Assembly (NCBI RefSeq): GCF_036169555.1
Contig: NZ_CP108032.1
Span: 4,278,001 to 4,342,000, forward strand
Direction of reading: 5' to 3'
Source of the DNA: Streptomyces sp. NBC_00306
Lineage (GTDB): Bacteria; Actinomycetota; Actinomycetes; Streptomycetales; Streptomycetaceae
Length of the DNA: 64,000 bases
Shown here: one piece after another, positions 25,660 to 33,794 of the stretch
Layout of the letters: every line of letters begins with the position of its first letter
How positions within the stretch are numbered: the stretch's first letter is position 1
Notes under the pieces: generated by a model
Database searches by the model: none
What the model was told of the DNA's origin: nothing
The model's input: only the letters and a program-made list of their open reading frames with translations
Position numbers and translations under genes: made by a program

Positions 25660-27156
25660 ATGGACAACCGCCCGGGCGACATCCGACTCTCCTCGGTCAC
25701 CGGCCGGTGGGTGATCATGACGACCGTGCTGGGTTCCGCCATGGCCCTGCTGGACTCGACCGTCGTCAACGTGGCCCTGCCGCGCATCGGCGAGGATCTC
25801 GATGCGGACCTGGAGGTCCTCCAGTGGACCGTGAACGCGTACACGCTGGCGCTGGCGGGGCTGATCCTGCTGGGCGGGGCACTCGGTGATCGCTTCGGGC
25901 GACGCAGGATCTTCGTCATCGGCGTCATCTGGTTCGCCGGCGGGTCGCTGCTGTGCGGCCTGGCGCCCAACGCCCTTGTCCTGGTGCTCGCCCGCGCCCT
26001 CCAGGGCATCGGCGGCGCGCTCCTCACCCCGGGGTCGCTCGCGCTGATCCAGGCCAGTTTCCATCCGGACGACCGGGCGCGCGCGGTCGGACTGTGGTCC
26101 GGGTTCGGCGGCATCGGCGCCGCCATCGGCCCGTTCGTCGGCGGCTGGCTGGTCGACGGGCCGGGCTGGCGCTGGGTCTTCCTGCTCAACATCCCGCTCG
26201 CGCTGCTGTGTGTTCCCGTGGCGCTGCGCCATGTGCCGGAGTCGCGCGACCCGAAGGCCCATGGCCGGTTCGACATCCTCGGTGCGGTGCTCGGCGCGAC
26301 CACGCTGGCCCTGGTGACGTACTCGCTCATCGCCTCGCACGTGTGGGCGGGCATCGCGGGTGTCCTCGTCGGCGCCGCCTTCGTCCTGCTGGAGCGGCGA
26401 CGGCCCAACGCGATGCTGCCGCTGTCGCTCTTCAAGTCCCGGCTGTTCGCCGCGGTCAACATGGTGACCGTGTGCGTGTACGCGGCGTTCGGCGGCTTCT
26501 TCTTCCTGGTCGCGCTGCAACTCCAGGTGGTCTCGGGTTACTCGGCGCTCGGCGCGGGTCTCGCGCTGCTGCCGACGACCCTGATGATGCTGCTCTTCTC
26601 CGCGAAGTCGGGAGAGTTGGGGGACAAGATCGGCCCGCGCATTCCGCTCACGGTGGGCCCGCTGCTCTGCGCGGCGGGCATGCTGCTGATGCTGCGCGTC
26701 GGCGAGAACGCGTCGTACCTGGCCGATGTGCTGCCCGCGCTGCTGGTCATGGGGCTGGGCATGGTGACGGTGGTCGCCCCCCTGACGGCGACGGTGCTCG
26801 GCTCCGTGGACATGGCCCGTGCCGGTATCGCCAGCGGCATCAACAACGCGGCGGCGCGGGCCGCGGGCCTGCTCGCGGTGGCGGCGCTGCCGATGCTGGC
26901 GGGGATGGGCCCGGAGGCGTACCGGTCGGCGGTGGAGTTCGGGGAGACGTTCCGCAAGGCCATGCCGATGTGTGCGGGCGTGCTGGTGGTGGGGTCGCTG
27001 ATCGCGCTGTGGCGGGTCCGCAAGCCGGAGCACGTGCCGGAGCGGGCGCGGCCGGAGTGCAGGATCAACTGCGGGGTGGGGGCGCCGCCGCTGGAGCCCT
27101 CGGCGCGGCACATGCCCGGACCGAAGGTCGACCCGACCCGCCCGGACACGCCCTGA
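25660..27156 (+). CDS. MFS drug exporter, DHA2 (14-helix) family
   Basis: The 498-residue integral membrane protein has about 14 hydrophobic helices. It carries the family motifs LDSTVVNVALPRIGEDL (motif D1) near residue 31-47, GALGDRFGRRRIF (motif A) near 79-91, and ALQGIGGALLTPGSLALI (motif C region) near 111-128. DHA2 exporters use the proton gradient to expel drugs or metabolites. A basic and proline-rich tail follows the last helix. Its 3' end is part of a 50-bp tandem repeat that includes the stop codon. No regulator is adjacent. Confidence 0.9.
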   Translation: MDNRPGDIRLSSVTGRWVIMTTVLGSAMALLDSTVVNVALPRIGEDLDADLEVLQWTVNAYTLALAGLILLGGALGDRFGRRRIFVIGVIWFAGGSLLCGLAPNALVLVLARALQGIGGALLTPGSLALIQASFHPDDRARAVGLWSGFGGIGAAIGPFVGGWLVDGPGWRWVFLLNIPLALLCVPVALRHVPESRDPKAHGRFDILGAVLGATTLALVTYSLIASHVWAGIAGVLVGAAFVLLERRRPNAMLPLSLFKSRLFAAVNMVTVCVYAAFGGFFFLVALQLQVVSGYSALGAGLALLPTTLMMLLFSAKSGELGDKIGPRIPLTVGPLLCAAGMLLMLRVGENASYLADVLPALLVMGLGMVTVVAPLTATVLGSVDMARAGIASGINNAAARAAGLLAVAALPMLAGMGPEAYRSAVEFGETFRKAMPMCAGVLVVGSLIALWRVRKPEHVPERARPECRINCGVGAPPLEPSARHMPGPKVDPTRPDTP

Positions 27157-27248
27157 TACCGCTCCGGAGTGCGGGCCGGCCCAGCTCCTGCCCGGACACG
27201 CCCTGATACCGGCCCGGAGTGCGGGCCGGCCCAGCTCCTGCCCGGACA
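27141..27248. repeat. Tandem 50-bp repeat at the 3' end of the MFS gene
   Basis: Units at 27141-27190 and 27191-27240 differ at only a couple of bases, and a third partial unit starts at 27241 (CCCGGACA). The first unit contains the last codons and TGA stop of the MFS gene, so the gene's end was duplicated in tandem. Confidence 0.92.
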
Positions 27249-27252
27249 GGAC

Positions 27253-28014
27253 CTAGTACTGCGCCGGGTCGATCTGGTTCACGATCCACAGCGCTTCCGG
27301 GTCGGTCTGGTAGTGGAAGACCAGCGACCGCGTGCCCGCCTGCGCGTTCACCCGGCGCAGGAACTCCGCCGCGCTCATCGCCCTGCGCTGCCCCGCCGGT
27401 ACGAACGGTGCGGTCACCGTGATGTGGGCGTCGGGGTTCAGCGGGTACGACACCGTTTCGGGCGTGGAGGTCCAGCTCGGCTCGCCGCGGGCGTTGCAGC
27501 TGAAGTAGCCCGCCCGGCCCGTCAGCCGTGCCGAGGTGCCCGTGCCGGTCGCGGACGTGATCCGGACGTAGGGGCCGTGGTCCGTGCCGGCGCAGAGGTC
27601 GCCGTCGTACGGAAAGCCGTCCGTGCCGCCCGCGGGGGCCTCCTGGGAGGGGGGAGCGGGCGCCACCGGGGGTTCGGGCTGCCCGCCGCCGCTCGTACCG
27701 CCGCCACCACCGCTCCCGCCACCACTGCCGCCGCTGCCGGTTCCGCCCCCGCCCCCGGGCCGGGCGGGAGGCCTGGCCGGCGGCGTCGTGGGGAGCGGCG
27801 CGGACGTCCCGGAGGCCGTCGGCGGCGACGTGGTGGCGCTCGGGGACGGTGACGCCGATGTGACCGCAGACGCCGACGCGGACGGCGGGGCCGACAGCGA
27901 CGGAGGGGCCGACGGTCCCTCCCATGCCTCGTGCCGCCAGCCCTCGTCGGGGGACGCGCATCCGGCGAGCAGGCACACCGCCGCCAAGGCCCCCGCAGCT
28001 CTCACCCAGCCCAT
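27253..28014 (-). CDS. Secreted lipoprotein with Ser/Pro/Gly linker
   Basis: The 253-residue protein begins with a lipoprotein signal (MGWVRAAGALAAVCLLAGC; lipobox LLAGC, Cys19). A long low-complexity Ser/Thr/Pro and then Gly/Ser linker covers about residues 25-120. The C-terminal domain (about 130-253) has two cysteines (DLCAGTDHG and FSCNARG), strand-like SYPLNPDAHITVTAPFVPAG, and ends RSLVFHYQTDPEALWIVNQIDPAQY. The linker should span the peptidoglycan and present the domain outside. I do not recognise the domain. The start is uncertain because the ATG at 28014 lacks a good ribosome site. It diverges from the DUF3151 gene. Confidence 0.75.
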   Translation of the reverse strand: MGWVRAAGALAAVCLLAGCASPDEGWRHEAWEGPSAPPSLSAPPSASASAVTSASPSPSATTSPPTASGTSAPLPTTPPARPPARPGGGGGTGSGGSGGGSGGGGGTSGGGQPEPPVAPAPPSQEAPAGGTDGFPYDGDLCAGTDHGPYVRITSATGTGTSARLTGRAGYFSCNARGEPSWTSTPETVSYPLNPDAHITVTAPFVPAGQRRAMSAAEFLRRVNAQAGTRSLVFHYQTDPEALWIVNQIDPAQY

Positions 28015-28092
28015 GAGGAAGAGGATCGCCCCCGGCTCCCGATCCCCGCACCGCTTCCACGGATTCCCCATGGACCTGTGACACTGGAGACC

Positions 28093-28506
28093 ATGGCCAT
28101 CCATGAAAATCTGCTGGGGGGACCGCCCCCGACCCACCTCCCCGACGACCCCGAGCCGCGCGAGCTGCTCGCCGCCGGGACAGCACCCGCGGACGTCGCC
28201 GCCAAGTACCCCACCTCCTCGCTGGCCTGGGCACGGCTCGCCGACGACGCCTTCGAGAACGGCAGTGTCGTGGAGTCGTACGCCTACGCGCGCACCGGCT
28301 ACCACCGCGGACTCGACTCCCTGCGCCGCAGCGGCTGGAAGGGCCACGGCCCGGTGCCGTGGGAGCACGAGCCGAACCGCGGCTTCCTGCGCGCCCTGCA
28401 CGCGCTGGCCCGCGCCGCGCAGGCGATCGGTGAGCAGGAGGAGTACGAGCGCTGCGCGACCTTCCTGCGCGACTCCTCCGAGACGGCCGCAGACACCCTC
28501 GGATGA
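28093..28506 (+). CDS. DUF3151 family protein
   Basis: The 137-residue cytosolic protein has the typical length and segments of the actinobacterial DUF3151 family: LLGGPPPTHLP at the start, LAWARLADDAFENGSVVESYAYARTGYHRGLDSLR in the middle (a TPR-like helical pattern), GHGPVPWEHEPNRGFLRALHAL, and a final helix with Cys. The function is unknown. The ATG at 28093 is the natural start. A terminator-like hairpin follows at 28510-28551. Confidence 0.85.
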   Translation: MAIHENLLGGPPPTHLPDDPEPRELLAAGTAPADVAAKYPTSSLAWARLADDAFENGSVVESYAYARTGYHRGLDSLRRSGWKGHGPVPWEHEPNRGFLRALHALARAAQAIGEQEEYERCATFLRDSSETAADTLG

Positions 28507-28509
28507 ACC

Positions 28510-28551
28510 GAAGGCCCGCATCCCCCGTCTGAACAGGGGGTGCGGGTCTTC
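28510..28551. terminator. Terminator after DUF3151
   Basis: Arms at about 28510-28526 and 28536-28551 pair with two imperfect positions (GAAGGCCCGCATCCCCC against GGGGGTGCGGGTCTTC). The hairpin begins three bases after the stop codon. Confidence 0.75.
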
Positions 28552-28601
28552 CGGCCCGCTACGATCGCACGCATGGGCGATTTACATAGTGGGGGGCTCT
28601 G

Positions 28602-29552
28602 TTGAGCGGCCGCAGACGCAAGGGAAACCAGTCGCGTGCACGCAGTCGTCGAAGACGGCCGCTGCCCCGCCCGCTCGCCCGCCGTCTCGTTCTGCCCGGC
28701 GCGGCCCTCGCCGTCCTGGTGATCGCCTCGGGCGCGGCCGTCGCCCACTGGGGCGCCGCCCCCGGCACACCACGGGCTGCCGCCGACCCGGCCGCACCGC
28801 CCGGCTCCCCGGCACTCGTACCGGACCCGCAGGCCGATGAGAGCGACGCCTCCCCGCCCGGCCGGGAGCGCCGGAGCCCGTCCGCCGAGGCCGGGCCGCC
28901 GAATGACCCGAAGCCGCGGATCACGCCCTCCACCGAGGTCCCGAAGCCCGCGAAGCCCTCGCGCAAGGCGGCGCCGCCGCCCGCCGTCCCCGCCTCCGGC
29001 CCCGGAACCTTCGCCACCGCCCGCTCGGCCGGCAGCCCGGTCGGCGCCGGCCAGGTGCGCCGCTACCGGGTCCAGGTCGAGAACGGCATCGCCGTCTCCG
29101 CAGAGGAGGCCGCCACCGAGATCGAGCGCATACTCGCCCATCCCCAGGGCTGGGCCGCGAACGGCAAGGGCTCCTTCCAGCTCGTCACCGGGGACGCCGA
29201 TTTCGTCATACGGATCGCCACCCCGGCCACCGCCGACGCCCTGTGCCGGCGGCAGGGGCTCAACACCCGCGGTGAGCTGAACTGCGAGACGACGGACGGC
29301 GTCGTGGTCAATCTGCGCCGCTGGATGCTGGGCTCGCCCACCTTCGCCGGGACGCCCGCCGAGTACCGGCATCTGATCATCAACCACGAGGTCGGGCACG
29401 AGATCGGTCTGCGTACCCACATGGGCTGCCCGGGCCCGGGCGAGCCGGCGCCGGTCATGATGCAGCAGATCAAGGGCCTCGACGGGTGCCGTTCGAACGC
29501 CTGGCCCTACGACGAGGACGGGACGTATCTCACCGGCCCGGTGATCGAATGA
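28602..29552 (+). CDS. DUF3152 secreted or anchored protein with metzincin-like zinc motif
   Basis: The 316-residue protein has a strongly basic start followed by one hydrophobic helix (about residues 28-48, LVLPGAALAVLVIASGAAVA), so it is exported or membrane-anchored. A Pro/Ala-rich linker runs to about residue 145. The C-terminal DUF3152 domain contains H-E-V-G-H-E-I-G-L-R-T-H near residues 262-273, which is the HEXXHXXGXXH zinc-binding pattern of metzincin peptidases, and four cysteines nearby. Peptidase activity is inferred from the motif. Translation probably starts at TTG 28602, because no ATG or GTG in frame precedes the basic region; a G-run lies upstream. Confidence 0.83.
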   Translation: MSGRRRKGNQSRARSRRRRPLPRPLARRLVLPGAALAVLVIASGAAVAHWGAAPGTPRAAADPAAPPGSPALVPDPQADESDASPPGRERRSPSAEAGPPNDPKPRITPSTEVPKPAKPSRKAAPPPAVPASGPGTFATARSAGSPVGAGQVRRYRVQVENGIAVSAEEAATEIERILAHPQGWAANGKGSFQLVTGDADFVIRIATPATADALCRRQGLNTRGELNCETTDGVVVNLRRWMLGSPTFAGTPAEYRHLIINHEVGHEIGLRTHMGCPGPGEPAPVMMQQIKGLDGCRSNAWPYDEDGTYLTGPVIE

Positions 29553-29640
29553 CCTTCGGCTTATGATGCCGGTGGGGACCGGGGCTCCCACACCAAGAGG
29601 AAGGGGCGGACCGCTACCCGGACACGTCGAGGAGACAGCG

Positions 29641-30471
29641 ATGTCACATGACGCGACCCCGAATCTGGATTTCGCGGGTACCACTCCGTACGAGGACTAC
29701 GTCCAGGCGGACGTCCTGACCCATCTCCAGCACCCGCTCTCGGAGGACCCGGGAGAGATGGTCTTCCTGGTCACCACCCAGGTCATGGAGCTGTGGTTCA
29801 CCGTCATCGTCCACGAGTGGGAGACCGCGACCCGCGCCCTGCGCGAGGACCGGGTGCAGGTGGCGAGGGACGCGCTGAAGCGGTCGGTGCGTGAGCTGGA
29901 GGCGCTGAACGCCTCGTGGCGGCCGCTCGCCCAGCTGACACCCGCACAGTTCAACTCCTACCGCAGCGCCCTCGGTGAGGGCTCCGGCTTCCAGTCGGCG
30001 ATGTACCGGCGGATGGAGTTCCTGCTCGGCGACAAGTCGGCGTCGATGCTGGTGCCGCACCGTGGCGCACCGCGGGTGTACGCCGAGCTGGAGAAGGCGC
30101 TGCACGAGCCGAGCCTGTACGACGAGGTGCTGCGGCTGCTCGCCCGGCGCGGGCTGCCGGTCCCGGAGGCGGTGCTGGAGCGCGACCTGTCGCAGAAGTA
30201 CGAGCCGTCCCCCGAGATCGAGAAGGTCTGGGCGACGGTCTACGGCGGACAGGACGTCGGCGAGCCCGACTCCGAACTGGTCCTGCTCGGCGAGGCGTTG
30301 ACGGACGTCGGCGAGCTCGTGTGGCGCTGGCGCAACGACCATCTGGTGGCGACGCGCCGCGCGATGGGTTCCAAGACGGGCACCGGTGGTTCCGCCGGTG
30401 TGGCCTGGCTGGAGAAGCGGGCCCGCAAGAACGTTTTCCCCGAGCTGTGGACGGCGCGCAGCCATGTCTGA
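29641..30471 (+). CDS. kynA: Tryptophan 2,3-dioxygenase
   Basis: KynA is a heme dioxygenase that opens the indole ring of tryptophan to give N-formylkynurenine. The 276-residue protein shows the TDO signatures PYEDYVQADVLTHLQ near 17, EMVFLVTTQVMELWF near 39-53, SGFQSAMYRRMEFLLGDKS near 115-133, and the C-terminal GSKTGTGGSAG near 243-253. The heme-ligand histidine is His234 (RNDHLVATRR). The distal His of the classical Q-H-Q motif appears as Thr46, judged against the Xanthomonas enzyme from memory. The ATG at 29641 has GAGGAGA upstream. Its last eight bases overlap kynU. Confidence 0.94.
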   Translation: MSHDATPNLDFAGTTPYEDYVQADVLTHLQHPLSEDPGEMVFLVTTQVMELWFTVIVHEWETATRALREDRVQVARDALKRSVRELEALNASWRPLAQLTPAQFNSYRSALGEGSGFQSAMYRRMEFLLGDKSASMLVPHRGAPRVYAELEKALHEPSLYDEVLRLLARRGLPVPEAVLERDLSQKYEPSPEIEKVWATVYGGQDVGEPDSELVLLGEALTDVGELVWRWRNDHLVATRRAMGSKTGTGGSAGVAWLEKRARKNVFPELWTARSHV

Positions 30472-31657
30472 GTCCCTGGCCCACGAGGCCGCGGCGCTCG
30501 ACGCCGCAGACGAACTGGCCAGTCTGCGCATGCTGTTCACGCTGGACGACGGCGTCTATCTGGACGGCAACTCGCTGGGTGCGCTGCCGGCCCATGTGCC
30601 GGCGCGCGTCGCCGATGTCGTGCAGCGGCAGTGGGGCGAACTGCGCATCCGCTCCTGGGGCGAGAGCGGCTGGTGGACCGCGCCGGAACGTATCGGCGAC
30701 CGCATAGCACCGCTCGTCGGGGCCGCGCCCGGGCAGATCGTGGTCGGCGACTCCACCAGCGTCAACGTCTTCAAGGCGGTGGTGGGCGCGGTCCGGCTGT
30801 GCGACGACCCCGCCCGTACGGACATCGTCGTCGACGCCACGACCTTCCCCACCGACGGCTACATCGCGGAGTCGGCGGCCCGGATGACCGGCCGGCGGCT
30901 GGTGCCCGTCGCTCCGGCGGACCTGCCGTCGGTGCTCGGGCCCAGCACGGCCGCTGTTCTGCTCAATCACGTCGACTACCGCACCGGCCGCCTCCACGAC
31001 CTGCCGGCGCTGACCGCGGCGGTGCACGAGGCGGGCGCGCTGGTGGTCTGGGACCTGTGCCACAGCGCGGGCGCGCTGCCCGTCGGGCTCGACACGAACG
31101 GCGTGGACCTGGCGGTCGGCTGCACCTACAAGTACCTGAACGGTGGGCCGGGTTCACCGGCGTACCTCTATGTCGCCGAGCGCCATCAGCCGGCCTTCGA
31201 CTCGCCCCTGCCGGGCTGGACCTCGCACGCGGACCCGTTCGCGATGACCCGCGAGTTCACGGCGGCGGACGGCGCGCTCCGCGGCCGGGTCGGGACGCCC
31301 GACATCCTGTCCATGCTGGCGTTGGAGGCGGCGCTCGAGGTCTGGGACGGGGTCGGGATCGAGGCCGTACGGGCCAAGAGCCTGGCGCTCACGGACTTCT
31401 TCCTGAAGTGCGTCGCCGCCTATGTCCCGGAGGGCAGGGTCACGTCGCTGACTCCTGAGGACCACTCGGCGCGGGGCAGTCAGGTCGCGCTGCGGTGCGA
31501 GGAGGCGCCGGCCGTGATGGAGAAGCTGATCGCGCGCGGAGTGGTGGGTGACCTGCGCAGGCCGGACGTGCTGCGGTTCGGGTTCACGCCGCTGTACGTC
31601 GGGTTCGGGGACGCGGAGAGGGCGGCGGCGACGCTGGCGGAGATCCTCGCGGCCTGA
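30464..31657 (+). CDS. kynU: Kynureninase
   Basis: KynU is a PLP enzyme that cleaves kynurenine to anthranilate and alanine. The 397-residue protein shows LDGNSLGALP near residue 32, WWTAPERIGDRIAPLVGA near 69-86, VVWDLCHSAGALPV near 195-208, and the PLP-lysine segment GCTYKYLNGGPGSPAYLYV near 218-236. The ATG lies inside the end of kynA (eight-base overlap), so the two are translationally coupled. With KynA this feeds anthranilate, or 3-hydroxyanthranilate if a hydroxylase exists elsewhere. A formamidase is needed between the two steps; the alpha/beta hydrolase 200 bases downstream is a candidate. Confidence 0.94.
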   Translation: MSESLAHEAAALDAADELASLRMLFTLDDGVYLDGNSLGALPAHVPARVADVVQRQWGELRIRSWGESGWWTAPERIGDRIAPLVGAAPGQIVVGDSTSVNVFKAVVGAVRLCDDPARTDIVVDATTFPTDGYIAESAARMTGRRLVPVAPADLPSVLGPSTAAVLLNHVDYRTGRLHDLPALTAAVHEAGALVVWDLCHSAGALPVGLDTNGVDLAVGCTYKYLNGGPGSPAYLYVAERHQPAFDSPLPGWTSHADPFAMTREFTAADGALRGRVGTPDILSMLALEAALEVWDGVGIEAVRAKSLALTDFFLKCVAAYVPEGRVTSLTPEDHSARGSQVALRCEEAPAVMEKLIARGVVGDLRRPDVLRFGFTPLYVGFGDAERAAATLAEILAA

Positions 31658-31688
31658 GGCCTCCGCCACTTCGTCGTCGGGGGACAGC

Positions 31689-31725
31689 CGGCGACCGGCC
31701 GTGTCGATCACGCGGCCGGTCGCCG
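31689..31725. terminator. Terminator after kynU
   Basis: Perfect 13-base arms CGGCGACCGGCCG (31689-31701) and CGGCCGGTCGCCG (31713-31725) flank an 11-base loop. Confidence 0.78.
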
Positions 31726-31866
31726 CTCCTTCGCGGACGTGCGCCCCCGGACGCCGGCGGGCCTTCGGCGCCGACCCGCGCCTCGGCATCCGGCGGGGCG
31801 GGCCGTGCTGGTACCGTCCCCGCTGGTCAGGTCAATTCCGTGACTGCATCGGAAGGTTGGCACCGC

Positions 31867-32736
31867 ATGCCCGACCCTGTCGCCCGTGACGCCGCAGAGG
31901 AAGCGTCGGCGTTCTCGCATCCCGCCGTCGACCCCGACGCCTCCGTCCCGTACGGCGACCATCCCGACCAGGTCGTCGACTTCTACGCGCCCCGCGGCGG
32001 GCAGGCCTCGGTGCCGCTCGTCGTCGTGCTGCACGGGGGCGCCTGGCGGGGAGCGTACGACCGCCGGCATGTCACGCCCTTCGCCGACTTCCTGGCCCGC
32101 CGCGGCCTCGCCGTCGCCAATGTCGAGTACCGCCGCGGGCGGGAGATTCCGGCGCAGGGCGGGACCAGTCCGGTGGCGGGCCGCTGGCCGGAGACCTTCG
32201 ACGATGTGGCCGCCGTCCTGGACGCGCTGCCGGATCTCGCGCGCAAGGCGCTCCCGGAGGCGGACGTCCGGCGCACGGTGCTGACCGGGCACTCCGCCGG
32301 CGGACATCTGGCGCTCTGGGCCGCGGCCCGGCATGTGCTGCCCGTGGGGTCGCCGTGGCGGCTGCCCGCCCCTCCCGCGCTGCGCGGTGTGGTCGCCCTC
32401 GCGCCGATCGCGGACTTCGCGCGGGCGGTGGAGCTCGATGTGTGCGGCGATGCGGTGCACCAACTCCTGGGCGGGGAGAGCGAGTTCGAGGAGCGCCGGC
32501 CGCACGCCGATCCGGCGCTGCTGCTGCCCACGGGCATCGCCACCGCGATCGTGCAGGGTCGCACCGACACCACCGTGCCGTATCCCGTCGTCGATTCGTA
32601 CGTGGACGCCGCGGCGAAGGCCGGGGAGACCGTGGGGCTGACCCTGCTGGAGGAGGTCGGGCACTTCCCGCTCATCGACCCGGCGGCCGACGCCTGTGCC
32701 GTCGTCGCGGAGGAGATCGCCCAGCTCGCCTGGTGA
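31867..32736 (+). CDS. Alpha/beta hydrolase, HGG-type (kynurenine formamidase candidate)
   Basis: The 289-residue protein belongs to the alpha/beta hydrolases with an HGG oxyanion motif (VVLHGGAWRGAYD near residue 50), a nucleophile elbow GHSAGGHLALW near 141-151, and an Asp/His pair placed as QGRTDTTVPYP and EEVGHFPLI near 229 and 262. Arylformamidases of the AFMID type use this HGGxW/GxSAGG layout, and the gene follows kynA-kynU, so N-formylkynurenine hydrolysis is plausible but not proven. I prefer ATG 31867 (GGAAGG upstream) to GTG 31840. A terminator separates it from kynU, so it has its own promoter. Confidence 0.82.
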   Translation: MPDPVARDAAEEASAFSHPAVDPDASVPYGDHPDQVVDFYAPRGGQASVPLVVVLHGGAWRGAYDRRHVTPFADFLARRGLAVANVEYRRGREIPAQGGTSPVAGRWPETFDDVAAVLDALPDLARKALPEADVRRTVLTGHSAGGHLALWAAARHVLPVGSPWRLPAPPALRGVVALAPIADFARAVELDVCGDAVHQLLGGESEFEERRPHADPALLLPTGIATAIVQGRTDTTVPYPVVDSYVDAAAKAGETVGLTLLEEVGHFPLIDPAADACAVVAEEIAQLAW

Positions 32737-32862
32737 CCGTCCCGCGCGCGCACGCACCGAAAGCGCACGCACCGAAGCCGGAAGCACCGAGAAGGCCGAT
32801 TGCCCGCGGACGCCGACGGCTTGCGGACGGAACCTGACCGCAAGCCCTCCTACGTTCTTCCC

Positions 32863-33690
32863 ATGACGCATCTCGTGACCGGAGCCACCGGAACCGTTGG
32901 CCGCCAGGTCGTCGCGGAGCTCCTCCGCCTCGGCCTCCCCGTCCGCGCCCTGACCCGCGACCCCGCCACGGCGGACTTCCCCGCCGGGGTCGAGGTCGTC
33001 CGCGGCGATCTCACCGAACCAGAGTCCCTCGCCGCCGCCCTGGAGGGCGTGACCGGTCTGCATCTGATCACCTTCGGCGGCCCGTACTTCACCCCGCTGG
33101 AGAGCGGTCCGCGCATCCTGGAGCTGGCCCGCGAGGCCGGCGTGCGCCGGATCACCGTGCTGCACGGCGGCGGCCCGACCCCGCTGGAGGACGCGGTGCG
33201 CGGCTCCGGCGAGTCCTTCGCGTGGACCGTCGTCATGCCGGTCGAGTTCATGGCGAACGCGCTGGAGTGGGCCGACGGCATCCGCAGCGATGACCGGGTG
33301 CGCGAGCCGTTCACCGGCCGGCTCAGCGCGATGGTGCACGAGGCCGACATCGGCGCGGTCGTCGCGGTCGCGCTGAGCGAGGACGGTCACGCCGGGCAGG
33401 AGTACGTCGTCACCGGCCCCGAGGCGCTGACGCTGAAGGACAAGACGGAAGCGCTGGCGGCGGCCCGCGGCCGGGAGATCCGGCTGGAGGAGCTGACCGC
33501 GGAGGAGGCCGTCGCGCAGTGGCGTGAGGGCGGTATGCCCGAGGACGTGATCGACTTCCTGCTGGAGGTGTACGGCAACACACCGCTCGCCGGCAGGACC
33601 GTCGCCGGCACGGTCGAGAAGGTCACCGGCCGGCCCGCCCGGACCTTCGCGCAGTGGGCCGAGGAGCACGCGGACGCCTTCCGCGCGTAG
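32863..33690 (+). CDS. NmrA/SDR-like NAD(P)-binding protein
   Basis: The 275-residue protein is an atypical short-chain dehydrogenase of the NmrA/HSCARG type: N-terminal dinucleotide loop MTHLVTGATGTVGRQVV, RALTRDP near residue 31 for NADP phosphate, and GVRRITVLHGGG near 93-104 in place of the catalytic Tyr-x3-Lys region. Family members reduce quinones or act as NADP-sensing regulators. No ribosome site precedes the ATG at 32863, but TACGTT lies eight bases before it, so a leaderless transcript is likely. The upstream gap contains a 15-base direct repeat (GCGCACGCACCGAAA-like). Confidence 0.83.
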   Translation: MTHLVTGATGTVGRQVVAELLRLGLPVRALTRDPATADFPAGVEVVRGDLTEPESLAAALEGVTGLHLITFGGPYFTPLESGPRILELAREAGVRRITVLHGGGPTPLEDAVRGSGESFAWTVVMPVEFMANALEWADGIRSDDRVREPFTGRLSAMVHEADIGAVVAVALSEDGHAGQEYVVTGPEALTLKDKTEALAAARGREIRLEELTAEEAVAQWREGGMPEDVIDFLLEVYGNTPLAGRTVAGTVEKVTGRPARTFAQWAEEHADAFRA

Positions 33691-33794
33691 CGGACGTACG
33701 CCCTGCGAGGCCTCATGTCGTACTCAGGACGGACGCGGCAGGATCCATATCGCTGGTGACGACCGCGTCCGCCCGTCCCCGTACCTTGGCTGCT

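Noticed and set aside
24454..27111. 885-residue minus-strand frame across the MalY-like and MFS genes
   Set aside because: It spans two genes with clear family motifs on the plus strand, and its own sequence is His/Arg/Gly-rich with no recognisable domain.
27480..27500. GEPSW in the lipoprotein (RGEPSWTSTP) as a sixth relative of the peptide repeat
   Set aside because: It is a single occurrence in a different context, without the final Gly or repeat spacing; most likely coincidence.
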